Assembly (NCBI GenBank): GCA_023277325.1
Contig: JALRIQ010000065.1
Location: 1 to 7,017, forward strand
Direction: 5' to 3'
From: Bacteroidia bacterium
GTDB lineage: Bacteria; Bacteroidota; Bacteroidia; UBA8524
DNA length: 7,017 nucleotides
Every line of letters starts with the position of its first letter. Positions within the stretch are counted from its first letter, which is position 1. The notes below the pieces were generated by a model. It saw only the letters and a list, made by a program, of their open reading frames with translations. It was not told the DNA's origin and ran no database searches. Positions 1 through 5,363 of this stretch are shown here, in pieces. Made by a program: the position numbers and the translations under genes.

Positions 1-11
1 CCTTTTTTCAT
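1..11 (-). CDS. Start of an unidentified gene leaving the left edge
   Basis: Only the first codons are visible: ATG at 11-9 followed by AAA AAA GG, reading Met-Lys-Lys. A TATTTTTG box ends 6 nt upstream of the ATG, the same short spacing seen before two other starts in this window, which is the main reason to call a start here. A Met-Lys-Lys opening is common in exported proteins, but nothing about the product can be inferred from three codons. The gene would follow comF on the same strand with its own promoter, 48 nt after the comF stop. Confidence 0.4.
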
Positions 12-17
12 TATTTG

Positions 18-25
18 CAAAAATA
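18..25 (-). promoter_or_regulatory. Bacteroidota -7 promoter box TATTTTTG
   Basis: The minus strand reads TATTTTTG at 25-18, matching the TAnnTTTG consensus of the Bacteroidota primary sigma factor. It lies 6 nt before the ATG at 11, which would give a very short or absent 5' leader. No clear -33 TTG element was found at the usual distance upstream. Confidence 0.5.
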
Positions 26-59
26 TAGGATTATAACCTTTTGAAGCCCGATATATTGT

Positions 60-749
60 TTATTGAAAGGCGCAGGCCACGGAAAGTACGGAGACTTTGC
101 AGTTGGCTTCTTTAATCAAGACACCCGCACAAGCCTCCAACGTTGCACCTGTTGTGATTACATCATCAATAAGTAAAACATGCTTGCCTGCGATTTCTTC
201 CAAGGAATGAATGGCGAAGGATTCCTGGGCATTTTCCCAACGTGCGATGCGGGATAACCTGGTTTGCGACCCTGTATTTTCCATTTTGAGTAATACCTCC
301 TCATACAAGGGAATGGCGCTGAGCTCTGCAAAACCCCGGGCAAGAATAGCGGCCTGATTATAGCCGCGCACTTTTTTCTTTTTCGGATGGATGGGAACGG
401 GCACCAAACAATCAATATCCATCAAAAAAGAACCCTGCTTCACTTCTTCATACATCCATTTGCCCAGCAAAATCCCCAAATCAGCCCGATTCCGATACTT
501 CAAAGCATGTAATAACACCTGAATTCGCGCTCCCTTATTATAGAAATAAACCGCAGCAGCTTTTTGCATTGGGACCCGTCCCCAGAAAAGACGCTCCACC
601 ATGTTCTCAGGATGTTGCGCTTGTTTAGTACTCGGCAATTTGGCACGACATCGTAAACAAACCAATTCCTCCCCTTCATACAGCGCAGAACTGCATGCTT
701 CACAGAGCTGAGGAAAGAAGAGATGAAAAAAATCCTGCAAAAGTGCCAT
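60..749 (-). CDS. comF: ComF-family protein (phosphoribosyltransferase-like, natural competence)
   Basis: This is a full-length ComF/ComFC protein of 229 residues. It has an N-terminal four-cysteine zinc finger (CEAC at 16-19, CLRC at 31-34), the family motif VPVPIHPKKKKVRGYNQA (residues about 116-133), and a type I phosphoribosyltransferase PRPP loop, VLLIDDVITTGAT (191-203). ComFC is a cytoplasmic protein needed for uptake or processing of transforming DNA in several bacteria; its exact reaction is not settled, and the PRPP loop points to nucleotide-type ligand binding. The reading frame extends upstream to a TTG at 770, but the ATG at 749 is preferred: it has AAAGG 8 nt upstream and leaves 32 nt to the divergent thiL start. 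No TAnnTTTG box was found for this gene. Family assignment is firm; a competence role here is inferred from the family. Confidence 0.93.
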   Translation of the reverse strand: MALLQDFFHLFFPQLCEACSSALYEGEELVCLRCRAKLPSTKQAQHPENMVERLFWGRVPMQKAAAVYFYNKGARIQVLLHALKYRNRADLGILLGKWMYEEVKQGSFLMDIDCLVPVPIHPKKKKVRGYNQAAILARGFAELSAIPLYEEVLLKMENTGSQTRLSRIARWENAQESFAIHSLEEIAGKHVLLIDDVITTGATLEACAGVLIKEANCKVSVLSVACAFQ

Positions 750-755
750 TATCAA

Positions 756-763
756 TACCTTTG
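756..763 (+). promoter_or_regulatory. Probable thiL -7 promoter box TACCTTTG
   Basis: TACCTTTG matches TAnnTTTG exactly and lies 18 nt upstream of the thiL ATG, inside the short divergent gap shared with comF. A transcription start a few bases downstream would leave a leader of roughly 10-15 nt. No convincing -33 element is visible, since the expected place falls inside the comF coding region. A leader this short leaves no room for a thiamine riboswitch. Confidence 0.5.
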
Positions 764-781
764 CACTCAAGTTAGAAAAAG

Positions 782-1819
782 ATGTTCGAAGACACCCAAA
801 GAAAAGAAATAGAAGAGCTTGGAGAGTTCGGTTTAATTAAAAATTTGACAGAATCTTTACAAAACAAGGTCCCAAGTACCATTTTTGGGGTGGGCGACGA
901 TGCTGCCGTGCTTGGTGAAGGAACTAAAAAAACCTTGATCAGCACCGACATGTTGGTGGAAGGAGTTCACTTCGATTTGAGCTTTCATCCACTCAAGCAT
1001 TTGGGATATAAAGCTGTTGTTGTGAATCTTTCCGACATCGTAGCGATGAATGGTACCCCAGAACAAATTGTGGTATCCCTCGCTTTTAGCAGTCGCTTTT
1101 CTGTTCAGGCTATTCAAGAATTGTATGAAGGAATTCGCCTCGCATGCGAATTTTATCAGGTTGACTTAGTAGGCGGTGATATTTCTTCAAACCGCCAAGG
1201 ACTTGCCATCTCCATCACTGCCGTAGGTACTTCTGAAGAAGAAGAAATTGTATACCGCAAAGGAGCAAAAGAAAACGACCTGCTTTGTGTGAGTGGCGAT
1301 TTGGGTGCTGCCTATATGGGCTTGCAGCTTTTGGAACGCGAAAAGCAGGTGTTTTTAGCCAATCCGGAAATGCAGCCAGACCTTGATGGCTTCGACTATA
1401 TCCTTCAAAGGCAATTGAAACCTGAAGCACGCCTTGATATAATCAAAGAACTGAAAAAAGCGGGTGTTCGTCCTACCTCTATGATTGATGTAAGCGATGG
1501 ATTGGCTTCTGAAATCTTCCACCTCTGTGATGCATCGAATGTAGGCATGGCCGTCTATGAGCTAAAAACCCCAATTGACCCAGCCACTGTAACTGCCGCA
1601 GAGCAATTTAACCTCGACCCAATGACCTGCGCCCTTAATGGAGGCGAAGATTATGAATTGCTGTTCACCATCGACCAAAAAGACTTTGAAACTGTGCGTA
1701 AAATGGAGTCGGTTTCTATTATCGGTCACGTGACACAAAAAGAGGCAGGTAAAGTGGTGGTGACGAAAAACGACAACCAATTTGATCTAAAAGCCCAAGG
1801 CTGGAAACATTTCGGGTAG
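782..1819 (+). CDS. thiL: Thiamine-monophosphate kinase ThiL
   Basis: ThiL phosphorylates thiamine monophosphate with ATP to give thiamine diphosphate, the last step of cofactor synthesis, in the cytoplasm. The 345-residue product shows the whole PurM-like/ThiL signature: GVGDDAAVL (36-44) and STDMLVEGVHFD (54-65) for metal and nucleotide binding; the N-terminal domain core LGYKAVVVNLSDIVAMNGTP (74-93); VDLVGGDIS (127-135); then the C-terminal domain with KENDLLCVSGDLGAAYMG (163-180), MIDVSDGLASE (234-244) and LNGGEDYELLFT (285-296). Length is normal (E. coli ThiL is about 325 residues) and no key motif is missing. The ATG at 782 is the natural start, with a TAnnTTTG box 18 nt upstream. The gene stands alone, with no other thi gene in view; its only close neighbour is the divergent comF. 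No obvious terminator follows; the repeat-rich gap begins about 20 nt after the stop. Confidence 0.97.
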   Translation: MFEDTQRKEIEELGEFGLIKNLTESLQNKVPSTIFGVGDDAAVLGEGTKKTLISTDMLVEGVHFDLSFHPLKHLGYKAVVVNLSDIVAMNGTPEQIVVSLAFSSRFSVQAIQELYEGIRLACEFYQVDLVGGDISSNRQGLAISITAVGTSEEEEIVYRKGAKENDLLCVSGDLGAAYMGLQLLEREKQVFLANPEMQPDLDGFDYILQRQLKPEARLDIIKELKKAGVRPTSMIDVSDGLASEIFHLCDASNVGMAVYELKTPIDPATVTAAEQFNLDPMTCALNGGEDYELLFTIDQKDFETVRKMESVSIIGHVTQKEAGKVVVTKNDNQFDLKAQGWKHFG

Positions 1820-1840
1820 GAAGGGGTTTGAAAAAGGCCC

Positions 1841-1860
1841 TTCGGCAAGCTCAGGATGAC
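1841..1860. repeat. Putative dispersed intergenic repeat module
   Basis: The 20-mer TTCGGCAAGCTCAGGATGAC resembles, from memory, a family of sequences of the form CTTCGACAAGCTCAG(C/G)ATGAC found many times in the intergenic DNA of various bacterial genomes. Only one copy is present in this window, so repetition cannot be shown here. It directly abuts the heptamer array that follows. Confidence 0.45.
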
Positions 1861-1890
1861 GGGTTACGGGTTAGAGGTTACAGGTTAGGG
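1861..1890. repeat. Degenerate heptamer array (GGGTTAC/AGGTTAG type)
   Basis: Four head-to-tail heptamers are visible: GGGTTAC, GGGTTAG, AGGTTAC, AGGTTAG, followed by GG. They alternate at the first and last base, so the array can also be read as two 14-bp units differing at two positions. The unit resembles telomere-type G-rich repeats, with runs of two or three G spaced by five or fewer bases. It is a direct tandem array without unique spacers, which rules out a CRISPR. Confidence 0.8.
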
Positions 1891-1911
1891 CAAAAGAGAG
1901 TGGTTATTCCA

Positions 1912-1931
1912 GTACGCGATGAATCGCGTAC
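1912..1931. repeat. 20-bp near-perfect palindrome
   Basis: GTACGCGATGAATCGCGTAC consists of 9-bp arms that are perfect inverted copies around a 2-nt GA centre. The core CGCGATGAATCGCG resembles, from memory, palindromic elements of the type GAGACGCGATGAATCGCGTCTC dispersed in several bacterial phyla. As RNA it could form a hairpin only if the loop opened to about 4 nt. There is no T-tract after it on either strand, so an intrinsic terminator is not supported, but its place between convergent genes would allow a transcription-ending or mRNA-stabilising role. Confidence 0.7.
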
Positions 1932-1951
1932 CTACTTGTGCGTTTAACTCA

Positions 1952-1968
1952 ATTGTAAATTCTACAAT
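1952..1968. repeat. Short inverted repeat ATTGTA-5-TACAAT
   Basis: ATTGTA (1952-1957) and TACAAT (1963-1968) are perfect inverted copies around a 5-nt loop, AATTC. The stem is AT-rich and weak as an RNA hairpin. The surrounding phrase, running on into TACAATCCGCC, has the look of Bacteroidota intergenic repeat text, but no second copy is in the window. Confidence 0.4.
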
Positions 1969-2063
1969 CCGCCACCTGTTCACTGGAGCACTTTGCGAAG
2001 GTGAAAGCTTTTTCAACCAAGGCGGATCTCCTCATCCCGTCACTCCTTATCTCCTCACCTTCG
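1967..2063. repeat. Two interleaved inverted repeats (A-B-A'-B')
   Basis: Arm A is ATCCGCC (1967-1973) and A' is GGCGGAT (2021-2027). Arm B is CGAAGGTGA (1996-2004) and B' is TCACCTTCG (2055-2063). Both pairs are perfect and they interleave, the topology of a possible pseudoknot or of nested repeat insertion. A 9-bp direct repeat, ATCTCCTCA, also occurs at 2026-2034 and 2049-2057, partly overlapping B'. Arm lengths are modest and chance pairing is possible for A/A'. Confidence 0.4.
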
Positions 2064-2120
2064 TAACATGAGTAGAAACCACAAGGCTAATAGACCGCCA
2101 GCGAAAACATTAGGGTGAAA

Positions 2121-2486
2121 CTAATCCATCCCCCACGCGTCGTAGAGGAGATTGATAAAGCGGTTTTCTTCTGGCTTCATTTCATTGTCGGCCATAACCA
2201 CTTGCATCGCAAAATCAAGGACCCTGTTGCGGTCTTCCTGGCTGCTGATCGCATAAAAACGTGCAGAAACTTCACTGAAATGACCTTCCATCTCTTCGCC
2301 TGGAAGCGCTTTTAAGAAGGCTTGCTCCTTGATAAGATCTATTTTTCCAGAGAATGAATTCTCCAAAAAGTCGCTGATAATCTGAAGTTCTTCATGCGAA
2401 GCACCCCCATCGGAAAGGGATAAAATCACCAAGAGGTGAAAACCCGACTCCGTGCGATTCATAGATGTGACAAATTGCGTAGGCAT
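2121..2486 (-). CDS. TerB-like helical domain protein
   Basis: The predicted 121-residue soluble protein looks like a single TerB/DjlA-N-type all-helical domain. It has two acidic helix-capping motifs in the expected order: SDGGASHEEL (25-34) and MADNEMKPEENRFINLL (98-114), matching the DG-x4-EE and AD-x-E-x3-EE patterns of the family. Those Asp/Glu clusters bind metal in some relatives. The name comes from tellurite resistance operons, but stand-alone copies usually have no demonstrated tellurite role, and no other ter gene is visible. The frame is open up to an ATG at 2540, which would overlap menC by 31 nt. I choose the ATG at 2486 because TATATTTG sits 6 nt before it in the gap after menC, and because the domain only begins downstream. 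It is the last gene of the menaquinone cluster and may be transcribed both from upstream and from its own promoter. Function unknown. Confidence 0.75.
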   Translation of the reverse strand: MPTQFVTSMNRTESGFHLLVILSLSDGGASHEELQIISDFLENSFSGKIDLIKEQAFLKALPGEEMEGHFSEVSARFYAISSQEDRNRVLDFAMQVVMADNEMKPEENRFINLLYDAWGMD

Positions 2487-2492
2487 ACGTGT

Positions 2493-2500
2493 CAAATATA
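2493..2500 (-). promoter_or_regulatory. -7 promoter box TATATTTG before the TerB-like gene
   Basis: The minus strand reads TATATTTG at 2500-2493, an exact TAnnTTTG match lying wholly inside the 23-nt gap between the menC stop and the ATG at 2486. The 6-nt spacing to the ATG implies a near-leaderless transcript. No clear -33 element is seen. The 11-mer ATCCTATATTT that contains part of this box also precedes the start at the left edge of the window. Confidence 0.55.
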
Positions 2501-2509
2501 GGATTTTTT

Positions 2510-3556
2510 CTATTCTGATAAGGGAAGAATCAGGTTCCATTTTTCAGGACCGTCTTGCGCCAAGCGACCCTGCCTAATTTGCAAGGGCGAAGGGAAATTA
2601 TTGGTGTACAATTGTCCGGTTCCTAATCCTTGTGGCAAGGGATTATCGCAGCCTGCGGTGTATTGGGCAATAGCTGCCAAACCCAAATTGGATTCAAGAG
2701 CCGAGGTAATCCACCAAGCGGTTTCCATGGCTTCTGCATTTTTGATCCATGCGCTGCTGGTAGCAAATGCCCCGAGCAGACCAGGTTTTAGAATGAGGTA
2801 TTTCGGACGAATGGCCTTGATCATTTTCTTGCCTTCATCCAAGGGATTCACTCCCAAAAGCTCTTCGTCGAGCGCAATATCCAATGGTGATTTCGCGCAA
2901 AGTTCAGCCATCATTTCCCAATTGCCCTGCCGTATCGGTTGTTCGATACTATGCAGTTCAAAACGATGAAGATCATTGAGCATGGCCAGGGCATCGGATA
3001 AGGGAAAAGCACCATTTGCATCCACCCTAAGCTCTATTTGAAAGGGCGAATATTTCTTTCGGATGGCCTCCAGCATGCGGCATTCCTCGTCGAAATCCAA
3101 GGCGCCAATTTTCATCTTGATGCATCGATAGCCTTGTTGAATCTTATCTTCAACCTGCTCCAGCATTTCTTCTTTGCTGGCCATCCATATCAATCCATTG
3201 ATTTCAATAGACGATAAGCCATCGGCAAATGGGCCCTTGAAAAACTGACGTCGTCCTCCATTTTTCAGGTCGCGCAAGGCTGTATCTAAACCAAAAGCAA
3301 TACTCGGCCATTGGGCTAAGTCTAACTCTTCAAGCGGCAATCCTTCGTTGAAGGCCTCGATTGTTTGATTGAGCTTTTCCAGAAAATCAGGGCGATCATC
3401 AATGCTGAGGCCAATAAACGGACTGATTTCTCCATACCCTTCAAGTGGCCCTTCCTGTATTTTCAGCAAGAAGAGACGTTTGGTTTCCAGCACATTTCTG
3501 GAGGTTTTGGCTGGCTTCTTAAACTTAAGATCGTGTATGGTATAGGAGGCTATCAT
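2510..3556 (-). CDS. menC: o-Succinylbenzoate synthase MenC
   Basis: MenC dehydrates SHCHC to o-succinylbenzoate in menaquinone synthesis. The 348-residue protein is an enolase-superfamily member with all catalytic positions: the KMK pair at K147/K149, metal ligands D179 (RVDANG), E205 (IEQP) and D230 (ALDEEL), and the second-side lysine K257 (LKPGLLG). The N-terminal capping domain carries ETKRLFLL (24-31) and GLSIDDRPDFLEKL (49-62), which resemble Bacteroidota OSBS proteins. SALESNLGLAAIAQ (285-298) is the usual last strand. Enolase-superfamily relatives include dipeptide epimerases and N-acylamino-acid racemases; the direct coupling to menA favours OSBS. The frame is open to 3589, inside menA, but the ATG at 3556 is 1 nt after the menA stop and is chosen because it removes a 32-nt overlap and matches where the family fold begins. 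It is the third gene of the SDR-menA-menC unit. Confidence 0.94.
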   Translation of the reverse strand: MIASYTIHDLKFKKPAKTSRNVLETKRLFLLKIQEGPLEGYGEISPFIGLSIDDRPDFLEKLNQTIEAFNEGLPLEELDLAQWPSIAFGLDTALRDLKNGGRRQFFKGPFADGLSSIEINGLIWMASKEEMLEQVEDKIQQGYRCIKMKIGALDFDEECRMLEAIRKKYSPFQIELRVDANGAFPLSDALAMLNDLHRFELHSIEQPIRQGNWEMMAELCAKSPLDIALDEELLGVNPLDEGKKMIKAIRPKYLILKPGLLGAFATSSAWIKNAEAMETAWWITSALESNLGLAAIAQYTAGCDNPLPQGLGTGQLYTNNFPSPLQIRQGRLAQDGPEKWNLILPLSE

Positions 3557-3557
3557 C

Positions 3558-4511
3558 CTATGGAAGCAAATATTGAAGTTCAGCGACAAAAATTAGCACC
3601 TGGAACAAAGAACCTAAACTAAGTCCTTTAAGAAAGGGGTTGTATTCTGCCGGATTTTTCTTCGGCTTCAATACTTGTAAAGAATTGATCAAAACGGGGA
3701 TAAAACCCAATAAAGCAAGGAAACGAAGACGAACATCCGGAGGATTTGACGTTGGCGAAAAGCAAGCGCTCAAATTGAGGTTCCAGAGGTAGATAAACTG
3801 ACAAGCCAAAGCGGCCAGGATAAGCAAGGCATGATAGATTCGCGCTTTTTCACCACCCATGAGCACCACCAAAGTTCGTTTATTGGAATTTCTGTCATTC
3901 TCAATATCCCGCATATTATTGATGTTCAGCACACCCGCTGACAGGAATCCATAGCTGAGGGCTGGATAAATCAGGGCAGCATTGATTTCTCCGAGGTATA
4001 AAAAGGAAACGCCTAAAATCGAAACAAGACCAAAAAATCCCACGACAAAAACATCGCCCAACCCGGCATAGCCATAAGGTCTTTTCCCAACAGTATAACG
4101 TATTGCAGCCCAGATGGCCGCAACTCCAAGACCCAACATACCCAGTGCCTGAAACATTTGATCCGGACCAAAGGCCATAGCGATTAGGGCTATTCCGAGA
4201 ATGAAAGTTAATGCCCCACAAAGGAATAAGGCACGTTTCATTTCTACCTGGGTGATTACGCCAGATTGCAAAGCACGCTGCGGACCTACGCGATGTTCGT
4301 TGTCGGTGCCTTTGGTGAAGTCGCCATAATCATTGGCCAGGTTGGAAAGAATCTGCAATCCAAAAGCAGTGAGTAGGGCGAGGGTAAAAATCAACCAATC
4401 GAAAACGATATTCACTTCAGGAAGAAAACTCCCGAGGATAATCCCCCCTGCCGCAAGGGGCAAGGTTCTTAGGCGCAGTGCCCCAATCCATGCTTTTGTT
4501 TTTACACTCAT
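3558..4511 (-). CDS. menA: 1,4-Dihydroxy-2-naphthoate polyprenyltransferase MenA
   Basis: MenA is an inner-membrane UbiA-family enzyme that attaches the polyprenyl chain to 1,4-dihydroxy-2-naphthoate, giving demethylmenaquinone. The 317-residue product has about nine hydrophobic segments (roughly 15-31, 37-57, 93-113, 119-139, 151-173, 178-196, 227-245, 263-281, 297-315). Both aspartate-rich motifs are present: NLANDYGDFTKGTD (57-70), which binds Mg-prenyl diphosphate, and NNMRDIENDRNSNKRTL (198-214). The opening WIGALRLRTLPLAAGG (9-23) is typical of MenA rather than UbiA or heme O synthase. The ATG at 4511 overlaps the TGA of the upstream SDR gene as ATGA, implying translational coupling; a TTG two codons earlier is a possible but less likely start. 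The stop lies 1 nt before menC. Confidence 0.96.
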   Translation of the reverse strand: MSVKTKAWIGALRLRTLPLAAGGIILGSFLPEVNIVFDWLIFTLALLTAFGLQILSNLANDYGDFTKGTDNEHRVGPQRALQSGVITQVEMKRALFLCGALTFILGIALIAMAFGPDQMFQALGMLGLGVAAIWAAIRYTVGKRPYGYAGLGDVFVVGFFGLVSILGVSFLYLGEINAALIYPALSYGFLSAGVLNINNMRDIENDRNSNKRTLVVLMGGEKARIYHALLILAALACQFIYLWNLNLSACFSPTSNPPDVRLRFLALLGFIPVLINSLQVLKPKKNPAEYNPFLKGLSLGSLFQVLIFVAELQYLLP

Positions 4512-5293
4512 AAACAACCTGTTCGTCCGCCGTCGATTACCATATTTGTTCCGGTAATATAGGCCGCTTGTTGTGAGGCAAGGAAGACGGCTGCATTGGC
4601 CACTTCATCCGGCGTACCAAAACGCCCCATCGGAATTTCAGCGAGCATTTCCTGCTCCACTTCAGTAATGGCATGTCCGCCTTTATTGGCTTTAGTTTCT
4701 ATGATGGATGACAACCGACCTGTGCTTGTTGCTCCTGGCAATACGTTGTTTACGGTAATTCCCTGAGGTGCAAGTTCCAATGAAAGGGTCTTTGACCAGG
4801 AAGCAACGGCTCCGCGGGTGGTATTCGAAACACCCAATCCTTTTAATGGAATCTTCACCGAGGTAGAAATTACATTGATGATTCTTCCATAACCCGACTT
4901 GCTCATTCCAGGAAGTACAGCCTGGGTGATTTGATGATTATTAATCAGGTGGGCATTAAGTGCCGCATAAAATGCTTCTGTGGTGGCATTGGTAATTGGT
5001 CCTCCAGGAGGGCCTCCGGTATTATTCACCAGAATATGGTAGACATTGCTGAGGCATGCGGTTTCTATAGCCAGCTTCACTGCGTTCGTATCTGAAAAAT
5101 CAGCCACCAACATAGCGTGCTGCTGGCCTTTTGATGAATCGAGCTCAGCCATTACTTTTCCAAGTTTCTCCGCATTGCGGGCAAACAGCGTTACGTTTGC
5201 TCCTGCAGCTGCAAGACCCAAAGCAATGCTGCGACCTATTCCATCTGAACTGCCACAAACGAGGGCATTTTTATTTTCTAAGTTGATAATCAT
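4508..5293 (-). CDS. SDR-fold protein with non-canonical SxxxR active site
   Basis: This is a 261-residue short-chain dehydrogenase/reductase-fold protein. The Rossmann motif GSSDGIG (14-20), NNTGGPPGGP (90-99) in place of the usual NNAG, VISTS (141-145), the strand GITVNNVLPGATST (178-191), IPMGRFGTPDEVA (220-232) and the C-terminal TGTNMVIDGG (247-256) are all present. At the catalytic Tyr-x-x-x-Lys position it has S156-NTT-R160, so the proton-donor Tyr and the Lys are absent. This matches, from memory, a described divergent branch of beta-ketoacyl-ACP-reductase-like SDRs that conserve an SN..R pattern and lack the normal tetrad. The reaction is unknown. It heads the men unit and overlaps menA as ATGA, so a quinone-related or lipid-related job is possible but not shown. 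The ATG at 5293 is chosen over a TTG at 5305. A weak box, CATTTTTG (5310-5303), lies 9 nt upstream of the ATG. Confidence 0.85.
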   Translation of the reverse strand: MIINLENKNALVCGSSDGIGRSIALGLAAAGANVTLFARNAEKLGKVMAELDSSKGQQHAMLVADFSDTNAVKLAIETACLSNVYHILVNNTGGPPGGPITNATTEAFYAALNAHLINNHQITQAVLPGMSKSGYGRIINVISTSVKIPLKGLGVSNTTRGAVASWSKTLSLELAPQGITVNNVLPGATSTGRLSSIIETKANKGGHAITEVEQEMLAEIPMGRFGTPDEVANAAVFLASQQAAYITGTNMVIDGGRTGCL

Positions 5294-5299
5294 GATGCC

Positions 5300-5313
5300 C
5301 TGCAAAAATGCAG
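5300..5313. repeat. Inverted repeat CTGCA-AAAA-TGCAG in a divergent promoter region
   Basis: CTGCA (5300-5304) and TGCAG (5309-5313) are perfect 5-bp inverted copies around AAAA. The element lies just upstream of the SDR/men cluster start at 5293 and covers the CATTTTTG sequence that is the best candidate -7 box for that cluster. It could act as an operator, or as a leader hairpin if transcription starts further upstream. The arms are short, so chance is a real alternative. Confidence 0.3.
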
Positions 5314-5355
5314 AATTTCGAGGAGGAATGTATGATAATGCACTCCCGAGCTTTG

Positions 5356-5363
5356 TATCTTTG
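5356..5363 (+). promoter_or_regulatory. -7 promoter box TATCTTTG
   Basis: TATCTTTG is an exact TAnnTTTG match and lies 4 nt before the ATG at 5368, an arrangement frequent in Bacteroidota. It argues that translation starts at 5368 and not at the in-frame ATGs further upstream at 5308, 5332 and 5338. No clear -33 TTG was found about 20 nt upstream. Confidence 0.6.

Larger units (their letters stand above)
1820..2120. other. Non-coding repeat-rich gap between convergent genes
   Basis: About 300 nt separate the thiL stop from the stop of the minus-strand TerB-like gene. I see no convincing gene on either strand. The stretch is packed with short repeat-like modules: a conserved-looking 20-mer (1841-1860), a heptamer array (1861-1890), a 20-bp palindrome (1912-1931), an ATTGTA/TACAAT inverted repeat (1952-1968), two interleaved longer-range inverted repeats (1967-2027 and 1996-2063) and a 9-bp direct repeat (2026-2057). 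No hairpin followed by a T-tract was found, so how the two convergent transcripts end is unclear. The position between two 3' ends is typical for dispersed repeats that are tolerated where they disrupt nothing. Confidence 0.8.

Noticed and set aside
750..781. Thiamine (TPP) riboswitch upstream of thiL
   Set aside because: Only 32 nt separate the comF and thiL starts and the probable -7 box lies inside them, leaving no room for the aptamer.
1861..1890. CRISPR-like array
   Set aside because: The heptamers are directly tandem with no spacers; repeat units are far too short.
1912..1931. Rho-independent terminator
   Set aside because: The palindrome is strong but its loop is only 2 nt and no T-tract follows on either strand.
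2115..2315. Short plus-strand frame antisense to the TerB-like gene
   Set aside because: Overlaps a minus-strand gene with clear domain motifs and has no supporting features.
2121..2486. Tellurite resistance gene
   Set aside because: The TerB-like fold is seen, but there are no other ter genes and most stand-alone TerB-like proteins have no shown tellurite role; named by fold only.
2601..2969. 122-codon plus-strand open frame
   Set aside because: It lies entirely antisense to menC, whose catalytic motifs prove the minus frame; no recognisable protein features and no promoter box directly before it.
3916..4221. 101-codon minus-strand frame within menA
   Set aside because: A shifted frame of the same strand as menA, rich in Cys, Trp and Gly in an atypical way; menA membrane segments and aspartate motifs are in the other frame.
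4508..5293. FabG (3-oxoacyl-ACP reductase)
   Set aside because: Overall similarity is to that SDR group, but the Tyr and Lys of the active site are replaced by Ser and Arg, so assigning the FabG reaction would be unsafe.
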